From Candidatus Peregrinibacteria bacterium (GTDB lineage: Bacteria; Patescibacteriota; Gracilibacteria; UBA1369; PNNO01): DNA of 5,629 bases. This document shows, piece by piece, positions 1-5,030 of this stretch (the stretch's first letter is position 1; each line of letters starts with the position of its first letter). The position numbers and the translations under genes were made by a program. The notes below the pieces were generated by a model. It was not told the DNA's origin. It made no database searches and saw only the letters and a list, made by a program, of their open reading frames with translations. The DNA lies in assembly GCA_014728955.1 (NCBI GenBank), contig WJKT01000038.1, forward strand, positions 1 through 5,629. The letters run 5' to 3'.

Positions 1-42
1 GAACCAAAGACGGAAGATAAGCCTAAAGAAGAGAAGAAATAA
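1..42 (+). CDS. C-terminal tail of an upstream gene, possibly ribosomal protein S16 (partial)
   Basis: Only the last 13 codons are visible, in frame 1, ending at TAA 40-42; the 5' part lies outside the window. The residues are almost all Lys, Glu, Asp and Pro (EPKTEDKPKEEKK), a disordered charged tail. Such Lys/Glu-rich extensions occur at the C-terminus of S16 (rpsP) in Patescibacteria, and rpsP very often precedes a khpA-type KH gene like the one that follows here. The rpsP identity is thus an inference from neighbourhood and composition; no S16 domain is visible. The alternative is any protein with an acidic/basic tail. The other two forward frames look less like a protein tail: frame 2 gives a Lys/Arg/Leu run and frame 3 stops at once. 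Confidence 0.45.
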   Translation, partial: EPKTEDKPKEEKK

Positions 43-111
43 GAATAAGATAAAGACGCAAAGAAAAAGCCTTCTGAAGACAAAGAAGAGGCTTCTGATA
101 AAAAAGCATAA
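43..111 (+). other. In-frame continuation of the upstream tail beyond two stops
   Basis: Past the TAA at 40-42, the same frame has one Glu codon, a second TAA at 46-48, then 20 sense codons (49-108) and a third TAA at 109-111. The 20 codons read DKDAKKKPSEDKEEASDKKA, the same Lys/Glu/Asp/Ser/Ala style as the tail before the stops. This looks like former coding sequence, with the original stop at 109-111 and the frame interrupted by one or two point changes (AAA or GAA to TAA). Sequencing error or stop-codon readthrough would look the same from the bases. There is no ATG in the segment, so it is unlikely to be a separate gene. Confidence 0.45.
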
Positions 112-169
112 TTACTTTTATTGTATATGCTCTCTCTTTAAAACCACTGTTCTGTAATCTCTACAAACC

Positions 170-481
170 ATGAACACAAACCCTGAAACTGCTGATGGTC
201 CTGACAAGGATTTCATTGAGCACGTTGTCAAACTCATTGTTGACAACCCGGATGAGGTAAAAGTCTCACGTGCTGTTGACGAAATGGGTGTTCTTATCAC
301 ACTCCAGGTCGCTAAAGAAGACATGGGGAAAATTATTGGTAAAAACGGTCAAACGGCAAAATCATTACGCATACTATTGCGTGTCATTGGATCAAAAAAC
401 AATGCCCGCGTTAATTTGCGTATTATCGAACCGGAAGGACACGAAGACTCTGCCGGGGACGATGAAAAAATTGAAATCTAA
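170..481 (+). CDS. khpA: KhpA-type KH-domain RNA-binding protein
   Basis: A 103-residue protein with a single KH domain of the KhpA (YlqC) family, small cytoplasmic RNA-binding proteins that in Firmicutes pair with KhpB and affect mRNA/sRNA metabolism and cell division. Residues 14-30 (FIEHVVKLIVDNPDEV) match the family's N-terminal helix and DNPDEV signature. Residues 50-60 (EDMGKIIGKNG) carry the GxxG nucleic-acid-binding loop (GKNG, 57-60), and the helix after it (61-74) and the strand to residue 86 complete the fold. The acidic tail (87-103) goes beyond the core domain of about 75 residues. The ATG at 170 gives about 13 residues before the domain; no Shine-Dalgarno sequence precedes it. 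It lies 58 bases after the upstream frame's last stop and 31 bases before the pilin-like gene, so co-transcription is plausible. I saw no convincing promoter in 112-169. Confidence 0.9.
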   Translation: MNTNPETADGPDKDFIEHVVKLIVDNPDEVKVSRAVDEMGVLITLQVAKEDMGKIIGKNGQTAKSLRILLRVIGSKNNARVNLRIIEPEGHEDSAGDDEKIEI

Positions 482-512
482 ATCTACCGCTACATTGCAT
501 TAATTCACCTTT

Positions 513-866
513 ATGAATCAATCTGACTCTATCATTGAAGCTGCCCAACGTTACGATATCGTTGAAATCATCAACAAAGGGCTTGCATATGCGATCATTA
601 TTGCTGGTCTTCTTTCAGTCATTTTTATTTTTATCGGTGGTATTTCATTTATTCTGTCGGGCGGTCAGGAGGAAAAAATCAAACAAGCCGTCAGTACTAT
701 TCGTTATGCTATTATCGGTCTTATTATTACCGTACTTGCCGTAGTTATCGTAAGCACTGTTGGAAAAGCTCTCGGCTTGGACATCATCAAATATATCAAC
801 TTTAGTGATATCATCCAGACTGTCACCGACATCGGAAATTCAAGCGGGGTAAACTCCCTTGATTAA
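513..866 (+). CDS. Two-helix membrane protein, T4SS pilin-like (TrbC/VirB2 type)
   Basis: A 117-residue protein with two strongly hydrophobic segments, about residues 24-48 and 65-84, joined by a short polar loop containing SGGQEEKIKQA (49-59). This helix, GG-x-EEKIKQA loop, helix (IIGLIITVLAVVIV) arrangement is typical of the small T4SS-pilin/VirB2-like proteins frequent in Patescibacteria. VirB2-type proteins sit in the cytoplasmic membrane and can be extracted into a conjugative or surface pilus. There is no cleavable signal peptide: the first 22 residues are hydrophilic, so the first helix probably acts as the membrane anchor. No other secretion genes are present, so a working pilus cannot be deduced; a plain membrane protein of unknown role is the alternative. 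The ATG at 513 lacks a Shine-Dalgarno sequence. The TAA stop (864-866) overlaps the stop of the convergent next gene. Confidence 0.7.
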   Translation: MNQSDSIIEAAQRYDIVEIINKGLAYAIIIAGLLSVIFIFIGGISFILSGGQEEKIKQAVSTIRYAIIGLIITVLAVVIVSTVGKALGLDIIKYINFSDIIQTVTDIGNSSGVNSLD

Positions 867-1309
867 GCAGAACGCTTACAGCTTCGCATAATAAATTTCC
901 AATCATAAGGAAATTTATAGGTTTCACGTGCACGAACGATTGCAGCAAAAACATCCCAATAATTATCTTCTTCATAGATAAAACTGTTTCCGCTTTCCGT
1001 ATTTGGATTATAATCAACAATCGAATCGTTAAATGGCTTTACAATAGGAACGACTCCCGCCTCCCATGCAAGTTTTAGTGCCGCTTCATCATGTCCAAAA
1101 AGAACAACCATATGCGCTTTTGCAAGGTTTTGAGCCTTTAACTGTTTTGTTTCAACCACAGTGATATCAATATGATCCAATCCTTCACGCAGTTTTTCTA
1201 ACATCTTTGTATTTTGTGGAACACTCATGACAAGGGTTGGTGTTTTTCGGGCTTTTTTTTGTTGTTTTTTTTGCGGAACGCTCGTTGGACGTTGCATTGT
1301 TTTCTGCAT
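863..1309 (-). CDS. Orphan C-terminal half of a GT5/glycogen-synthase-like glycosyltransferase
   Basis: A 148-residue protein. Residues 25-144 read as the nucleotide-sugar-binding Rossmann half of a GT-B glycosyltransferase: alternating strands and helices, then E75-x7-E83 followed by AGVVPIV, as in GT4/GT5 enzymes. DSIVDYNPNTESGNSFIYEE (95-114) closely resembles the D-T-V-x-D-(Y)NP...G-x-G-F-x-F stretch of glycogen synthases, and AIVRARETYKFPYDW (123-137) matches the following helix. The acceptor-binding N-terminal half is absent, replaced by a Lys/Gln-rich, probably disordered leader (residues 1-24). It is therefore unlikely to be a complete glycogen synthase; a nucleotide-sugar-binding or regulatory role is conceivable but unproven. 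An upstream ATG at 1381 would add 24 residues, but a good extended -10 lies inside that stretch, so I prefer ATG 1309 (or 1297). It is divergent from the exonuclease gene. Confidence 0.65.
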   Translation of the reverse strand: MQKTMQRPTSVPQKKQQKKARKTPTLVMSVPQNTKMLEKLREGLDHIDITVVETKQLKAQNLAKAHMVVLFGHDEAALKLAWEAGVVPIVKPFNDSIVDYNPNTESGNSFIYEEDNYWDVFAAIVRARETYKFPYDWKFIMRSCKRSA

Positions 1310-1348
1310 AGGAAGTAAGGGTAAGATTTTATTTGTATTTTTCCCTAT

Positions 1349-1357
1349 ATTATAGCA
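1349..1357 (-). promoter_or_regulatory. Extended -10 promoter element for the glycosyltransferase-like gene
   Basis: On the minus strand the sequence reads TGCTATAAT, a perfect TATAAT hexamer with the TGn extension. No clear -35 is seen, which is acceptable for extended -10 promoters. Transcription would begin near 1342, leaving about 33 bases before the ATG at 1309. This argues against the ATG at 1381 as the start of that gene. Called by eye from consensus. Confidence 0.5.
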
Positions 1358-1382
1358 AATTATTGTACTTTTTCCCACCACT

Positions 1383-1388
1383 TATAAT
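1383..1388 (+). promoter_or_regulatory. -10 element for the 5'-3' exonuclease gene
   Basis: A perfect TATAAT lies 33 bases before the exonuclease ATG at 1422, giving a predicted start near 1395 and a leader of about 27 bases. The -35 side is weak: TTGTAC at 1363-1368 is only 14 bases away, and the 17-base position holds TTATTG. Together with the minus-strand -10 at 1349-1357 it makes a compact divergent promoter region. Confidence 0.4.
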
Positions 1389-1421
1389 TGACAGCAAAGA
1401 TGAACATGATTTAATAGATGT

Positions 1422-2330
1422 ATGAAACAAACTATTATTCTCGTTGATGCAAATTCATTAATTCACCGGGCATTTCATGCATTGCCTCCGTTTCGAACTC
1501 CACAGGGCGAGCTCGTTAATGCCGTTTATGGATTTTATTCGATATTATTAAACATTATTACCAGACTTCATCCGGATTACGCAGTTGTCTCATTTGATGT
1601 TTCAAAAAAAACATTTCGCCATGAAGTATTTGAGGAATACAAAGCACATCGGGTAAAAGCTCCCGATGAACTGTATGAACAATTCGATCGCATACGTGAG
1701 ATTCTCGCACTTTTACATATCCCCGTATGTGAAAAAGAAGGATACGAAGCGGATGATGTACTGGCAACACTCGCCACCCTGGTTGAAAAAGAACGTGACG
1801 TTGAAGCCTTTATTGTTACCAGCGATAAAGACTCGTTTCAGCTCATAAATGAAAGAACATTTGTTGCCAGTCCAAAACGAGGAGGGAGCGACATAATGAT
1901 TTACAACGATGAAGAAGTAATGAAGAAGCTGGGAATCACTCCATCACAGGTTATTGATTATAAAGCCCTCACCGGTGATCCTTCGGACAATATTCCGGGC
2001 GTACCGGGTATAGGAAAAAAAACAGCACAAAAACTATTATCGCGTTATAAAACACTCGATGGAATTTACGATCATCTGGATGATATTACCGGATCGATAC
2101 ACAACAAGCTGGCAGAAAACAAAAAGGAGGCTTATTTTAGCCAAAAACTGATCACATTGGTGCACGATGTTCCTATTGATTTTACACTTGATGCATCGCG
2201 GTTTTGTGTGCAAGATTTTGAGAAGGTTCTTCCGCTTTTTGATGAACTTGCCTTTCGATCACTCATTCAACGAGTGAATACAATGATACCCAAGAAAGAA
2301 CCTGAGCCTGAGCAAACAAGCTTGTTCTAA
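1422..2330 (+). CDS. Stand-alone 5'-3' exonuclease / flap endonuclease (PolI N-terminal domain type)
   Basis: A 302-residue protein equivalent to the 5'-nuclease domain of DNA polymerase I. Such enzymes remove RNA primers and 5' flaps from Okazaki fragments and repair intermediates. The metal-binding acids expected from Taq/T5 nucleases are all visible: D9 (LVDAN), D59 (SFD), E109/D111/D112 (GYEADD), D135/D137 (TSDKD) and D186/D189 (TGDPSDNIPG). The helix-hairpin-helix DNA-binding segment follows (GVPGIGKKTAQKLL, 193-206). The polypeptide stops at residue 302, where PolA would continue into its 3'-exonuclease/polymerase part, and no polymerase sequence follows in any frame before ftsA. The last five residues, QTSLF (298-302), after a Pro/Glu linker, resemble the bacterial beta-clamp-binding motif QL(S/D)LF. 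No Shine-Dalgarno sequence precedes ATG 1422. An active, separately encoded nuclease is the natural reading. Confidence 0.92.
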   Translation: MKQTIILVDANSLIHRAFHALPPFRTPQGELVNAVYGFYSILLNIITRLHPDYAVVSFDVSKKTFRHEVFEEYKAHRVKAPDELYEQFDRIREILALLHIPVCEKEGYEADDVLATLATLVEKERDVEAFIVTSDKDSFQLINERTFVASPKRGGSDIMIYNDEEVMKKLGITPSQVIDYKALTGDPSDNIPGVPGIGKKTAQKLLSRYKTLDGIYDHLDDITGSIHNKLAENKKEAYFSQKLITLVHDVPIDFTLDASRFCVQDFEKVLPLFDELAFRSLIQRVNTMIPKKEPEPEQTSLF

Positions 2331-2349
2331 ACACATGTACCCTTCAAGC

Positions 2350-2359
2350 ATGTATACAT
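2350..2359. repeat. 10-base perfect palindrome ATGTATACAT
   Basis: ATGTATACAT is its own reverse complement. It lies just after the exonuclease stop, and the hexamer CATGTA occurs twice here (2334-2339 and 2349-2354). It could be a small operator or a chance AT-rich palindrome; nothing links it to a particular regulator. Confidence 0.3.
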
Positions 2360-2386
2360 ATTTAGTTCAAACCTCATAAATAAGCC

Positions 2387-2404
2387 GTTTTTTTATAAAA
2401 AAAC
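2387..2404. repeat. 18-base perfect A/T palindrome between exonuclease and ftsA
   Basis: G, seven T, AT, seven A, C forms a perfect 18-base palindrome, immediately upstream of the predicted ftsA -35. As RNA it would be a weak A-U hairpin with almost no loop, so it is a poor intrinsic terminator. As DNA it is a stiff A/T tract that could act as an upstream promoter element or a protein-binding site. Function unknown. Confidence 0.4.
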
Positions 2405-2406
2405 AT

Positions 2407-2435
2407 TTGCATTTACCCGTACTTTCCTTTATATT
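2407..2435 (+). promoter_or_regulatory. Probable ftsA promoter (-35 TTGCAT, -10 TATATT)
   Basis: TTGCAT (2407-2412) and TATATT (2430-2435) are separated by exactly 17 bases. The -10 matches five of six consensus bases; the -35 keeps TTG. The start would be near 2442, leaving a leader of about 44 bases before the ftsA ATG at 2486. An A/T palindrome abuts the -35. Called by eye. Confidence 0.45.
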
Positions 2436-2454
2436 CTTCCCAGGCTTAATATGT

Positions 2455-2467
2455 AGGCGCCTTTTTT
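2455..2467 (+). terminator. Weak terminator-like element: AGGCGCCT followed by a T-run
   Basis: The palindrome AGGCGCCT (2455-2462) runs into six T. An earlier AGGC at 2442-2445 could pair with GCCT at 2459-2462 to make a 4-bp GC stem just before the T-run. It could be a feeble terminator for the exonuclease transcript or, being downstream of the predicted ftsA start, part of the ftsA leader. The stem is too short to be convincing. Confidence 0.2.
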
Positions 2468-2485
2468 ATCTCTTTTCTTTTTGTA

Positions 2486-3724
2486 ATGGCAAAATCACGC
2501 ATTATTGCCAGTCTTGATATCGGAAGCTCCAAGATACGCACCGTTGTTGGGACTCTGGAAGAAAAATCTCAGATACCAAATATTATTGGAGTTGGTTTAA
2601 CTCCGTCTGCCGGGCTACGCAAAGGTTCGGTTATTGACGTTGAAGAAGCGATTAATAGTGCTTCAACCTCTCTTGAAGATGCTGAACGTATGGCTGGAGA
2701 GCCTATTAACCATGTTTTTCTCGGCATTGGCGGAAGCCATATTGAATCGCTCAACAGCAAAGGTGTTATCGCAGTTTCACATGCAGGAAACGAAGTAACG
2801 GAAGATGATGTTGATCGCGTTCTTGAAGCGGCTCAGGCCGTATCTATTCCAAGTAACAGAAGAATTTTACGAATTATTCCAAAATCGTTCACGGTAGATG
2901 AACAAAAAGGTATTAAATATCCTGTCGGGATGACAGGTATTCGCCTTGAAGTGGAAGCCCATATAGTTACCGGTCTGGTACCGGCGATAAAAAATATTGA
3001 AAAATGTGTTCTTCAAGCAGGTGTTGATATCGATGATATCATCCCGACTTCCCTTGCTTCACCTGAAGCGGTATTGTCAAAAAGACAAAAGGAGCTCGGC
3101 GTGGTTGTTATTGATATCGGAAGCGGCGGATCATCAGTATCCGTTTTTGAAGAAGGAACAACCCTCCACACGGCGGTTCTTCCCGTTGGCGGCGAAAGCG
3201 TAACCAACGACATTGCTATCGGTCTTCGTACAGCAATTGATACGGCAGAGAAAATCAAAATTGAATATGGAAGTTGTATTCCGGAAGACATCAATGAACG
3301 TGAAACAATTGATCTGTCGCTTTTAAGTAAAATTGACTCACATAAAGTATCGAAAAAGCACATGGCCGAAATTATTCAGGCTCGGTATCACGAAATTTTT
3401 GTACTTGCAAAAGATGAATTGGCAAAAATACATCGTGACGGTATGTTGCCGGCTGGTGTTATTCTCACCGGAGCCGGTGTTAAAATGCCGGGAACCATTG
3501 ATTTGGCGCGCGAAACATTAAATTTGCCGGTTCAAATCGGATTCCCACAAAATTTTGACGGTGTTGTTGATAAAATTGACGATCCTGCCTATGCAACCGC
3601 CATCGGACTCCTCATTTGGGGGTCACGGCTCGAATCTCGATCCTATGGATTCAATTTTAAAGGATTTGGGCTTAAAAAAGGCTTGAACAGTATAAAAGAA
3701 TGGGCGAAAAACCTTCTCCCATAA
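2486..3724 (+). CDS. ftsA: Cell-division protein FtsA
   Basis: A 412-residue actin-fold ATPase, normal length for FtsA, which tethers FtsZ filaments to the membrane and recruits later divisome proteins. Phosphate-1 loop: DIGSSK (11-16). The FtsA-specific 1C (SHS2) domain occupies about 84-165, including NSKGVIAVSH, TEDDVDRVLEAA and IPKSFTVDEQ. Phosphate-2 loop: DIGSGGSS (210-217). The adenosine-binding loop is ILTGAGVKMPG (326-336), with Ala where a second Gly is more common. The C-terminus, about 395-412 (GLKKGLNSIKEWAKNLLP), is an amphipathic helix with Lys and Trp, the expected membrane-targeting sequence. It starts at ATG 2486 without a Shine-Dalgarno sequence; the protein begins directly with the first strand, so the start is secure. 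ftsZ follows after 101 bases with its own likely promoter. No ftsQ or other division-cluster gene lies upstream. Confidence 0.96.
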   Translation: MAKSRIIASLDIGSSKIRTVVGTLEEKSQIPNIIGVGLTPSAGLRKGSVIDVEEAINSASTSLEDAERMAGEPINHVFLGIGGSHIESLNSKGVIAVSHAGNEVTEDDVDRVLEAAQAVSIPSNRRILRIIPKSFTVDEQKGIKYPVGMTGIRLEVEAHIVTGLVPAIKNIEKCVLQAGVDIDDIIPTSLASPEAVLSKRQKELGVVVIDIGSGGSSVSVFEEGTTLHTAVLPVGGESVTNDIAIGLRTAIDTAEKIKIEYGSCIPEDINERETIDLSLLSKIDSHKVSKKHMAEIIQARYHEIFVLAKDELAKIHRDGMLPAGVILTGAGVKMPGTIDLARETLNLPVQIGFPQNFDGVVDKIDDPAYATAIGLLIWGSRLESRSYGFNFKGFGLKKGLNSIKEWAKNLLP

Positions 3725-3742
3725 TATATTTTAAAAAATTTA

Positions 3743-3771
3743 TTGACATTTTGTAAAATTTGATTAACAAT
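3743..3771 (+). promoter_or_regulatory. Probable ftsZ promoter (-35 TTGACA)
   Basis: A perfect TTGACA (3743-3748) is followed at 17 bases by AACAAT (3766-3771), four of six matches to TATAAT. The region is very AT-rich and lies in the ftsA-ftsZ gap. Transcription would begin near 3778, with a leader of about 48 bases before ATG 3826. It would allow ftsZ to be expressed above ftsA, a common arrangement. Confidence 0.45.
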
Positions 3772-3825
3772 AGATTTCCACCTAAATTATATATCCCCCT
3801 TTTACGTCCTTGAACACATATTATT

Positions 3826-5013
3826 ATGGAAGATAAATCATCACTTCGAAATTTATTCTCTGGTAAAGCCGCATCAGGTGGCCATCATTCGGCACCTCGA
3901 ATCCGACCTCAGGAGGTTGTACCCGAGATGTCACCGGTAGCCTCAATAAAAGTTATTGGTGTTGGTGGAGGCGGTAGCAATGCGACTAATCGAATGATTA
4001 AATCAAACCTTAAAGGTATTGAGTTTATTGCCGTCAATACGGATGCTCAAGCACTCTATCACTCTGAAGCACCAACAAAAATTAATGTTGGTAAAGCAAC
4101 AACAAAAGGACTGGGAGCGGGAAGCAATCCGGATATCGGAAGACAGGCGGCGGAAGAAAGCGCAGAAGAAATACGAGAAGCTATCGACGGTTCAGACATG
4201 GTATTTATTACCGGTGGTATGGGTGGAGGAACCGGTACCGGAGCTGCACCTGTTATTGCTGAAATCGCAAAAGAACAAGGAATTTTAACAGTAGGAGTGG
4301 TTACCAAACCATTCGCTTTTGAAGGACATAGAAGAAAAACACAAGCTGAAGAAGGGCTTGAAAATTTACGAACAAAAGTTGATACCTTAATTACTATTCC
4401 AAACGATCGAATTCTTTCAATTATTGATAAGAAGACACCGATCACCGATGCATTTATGGTTGTTGACGACGTACTCAGACAAGGAGTACAAGGTATTGCC
4501 GACCTCATTACCGTTCACGGTATGATTAACGTTGACTTCGCCGATGTACGAACCGTCATGGAAAATGCGGGCTCAGCACTCATGGGTATCGGATACGGGA
4601 CCGGGGAAAATCGCGCTATCGAAGCTGCAAAAGCGGCTATCGAAAGTCCTCTGCTCGAACTATCAATCGACGGAGCAAAAGGTGTTCTCTTTAATATCAC
4701 CGGTGGAACCGACCTCTCAATGTATGAAGTTGATGAAGCAGCTCGTATTATTACCGAAGCATCTGATGCCGAAGCAAACATTATTTTTGGTGCCGTCATT
4801 AATGACTCTTACACAGGAGAAGTTAAGATCACTGTTGTAGCTACGGGCTTTGATGCAGTTCCACGAGACACTGCTTCATTCAGAACACACTCATCAATCA
4901 ATAGCGTTTCATCATCATCTTCTTCAAATAAGCCTTCACCGGCTGCACCGGTTATTAAAAACGCTGAAGACGAGCTGGATATTCCGGCGTTTATCAGAAA
5001 GAAGATGAACTAA
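3826..5013 (+). CDS. ftsZ: Cell-division GTPase FtsZ
   Basis: A 395-residue tubulin-like GTPase that polymerises into the cytokinetic ring. The core begins at about residue 40 (IKVIGVGGGGSNATNRM). The GTP-binding tubulin signature GGMGGGTGTGAAP is at 130-142. The T7 loop NVDFADVRTVM (235-245) supplies the catalytic acids D237 and D240. The C-terminal domain runs to about 342. A Ser/Thr-rich linker (343-381) leads to the conserved C-terminal peptide DELDIPAFIRKK (382-393), which binds FtsA, followed by a short basic end. The region before the core is about 39 residues, longer than in most bacterial FtsZ. A second in-frame ATG (3928, Met35) preceded by AGGAGG could start a 361-residue form. ATG 3826 has no Shine-Dalgarno sequence but gives a coding-looking extension, so it is kept as the primary start. 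Confidence 0.97.
   Translation: MEDKSSLRNLFSGKAASGGHHSAPRIRPQEVVPEMSPVASIKVIGVGGGGSNATNRMIKSNLKGIEFIAVNTDAQALYHSEAPTKINVGKATTKGLGAGSNPDIGRQAAEESAEEIREAIDGSDMVFITGGMGGGTGTGAAPVIAEIAKEQGILTVGVVTKPFAFEGHRRKTQAEEGLENLRTKVDTLITIPNDRILSIIDKKTPITDAFMVVDDVLRQGVQGIADLITVHGMINVDFADVRTVMENAGSALMGIGYGTGENRAIEAAKAAIESPLLELSIDGAKGVLFNITGGTDLSMYEVDEAARIITEASDAEANIIFGAVINDSYTGEVKITVVATGFDAVPRDTASFRTHSSINSVSSSSSSNKPSPAAPVIKNAEDELDIPAFIRKKMN
3911..3930 (+). promoter_or_regulatory. Shine-Dalgarno-like AGGAGG before an internal ftsZ ATG
   Basis: AGGAGG (3911-3916) lies 11 bases before an in-frame ATG (3928-3930, Met35 of FtsZ). The protein from there would begin MSPVASIKVIGVGG, the usual FtsZ beginning. The six bases also encode part of Gln-Glu-Val (codons 29-31), so coincidence is possible: AGGAGG also occurs inside the pilin-like gene and the exonuclease gene, where internal starts make no sense. 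Confidence 0.3.
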
Positions 5014-5030
5014 CGAAGGGCATCGCATAA

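Noticed and set aside
121..158. Possible khpA promoter (TTGTAT at 121 and TGTAAT at 153)
   Set aside because: The spacing is 26 bases, too long for a standard promoter, and no better -35 lies at 16-18 bases from TGTAAT.
513..866. A conjugative element or full type IV secretion system
   Set aside because: Only one pilin-like gene is present, with housekeeping genes on both sides. No ATPase, relaxase or VirB partner is in the window.
1880..1898. AGGAGG followed by an in-frame ATG inside the exonuclease gene
   Set aside because: A start there would remove most of the active-site acids. It shows that such matches arise by chance in coding sequence and lowers the weight of the similar site in ftsZ.
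4059..4508. Long open frame on the minus strand within ftsZ (149 codons)
   Set aside because: It lies wholly inside a highly conserved ftsZ region and has the composition of a mirror frame (Ser/Ile/Pro-rich), with no recognisable domain. The same applies to the minus-strand frames at 3013-3363 and 4515-4799.
5014..5030. Terminator between ftsZ and the OmpA-like gene
   Set aside because: The 17 bases contain no stem-loop or T-run; any termination must use another mechanism or lie within the convergent gene.
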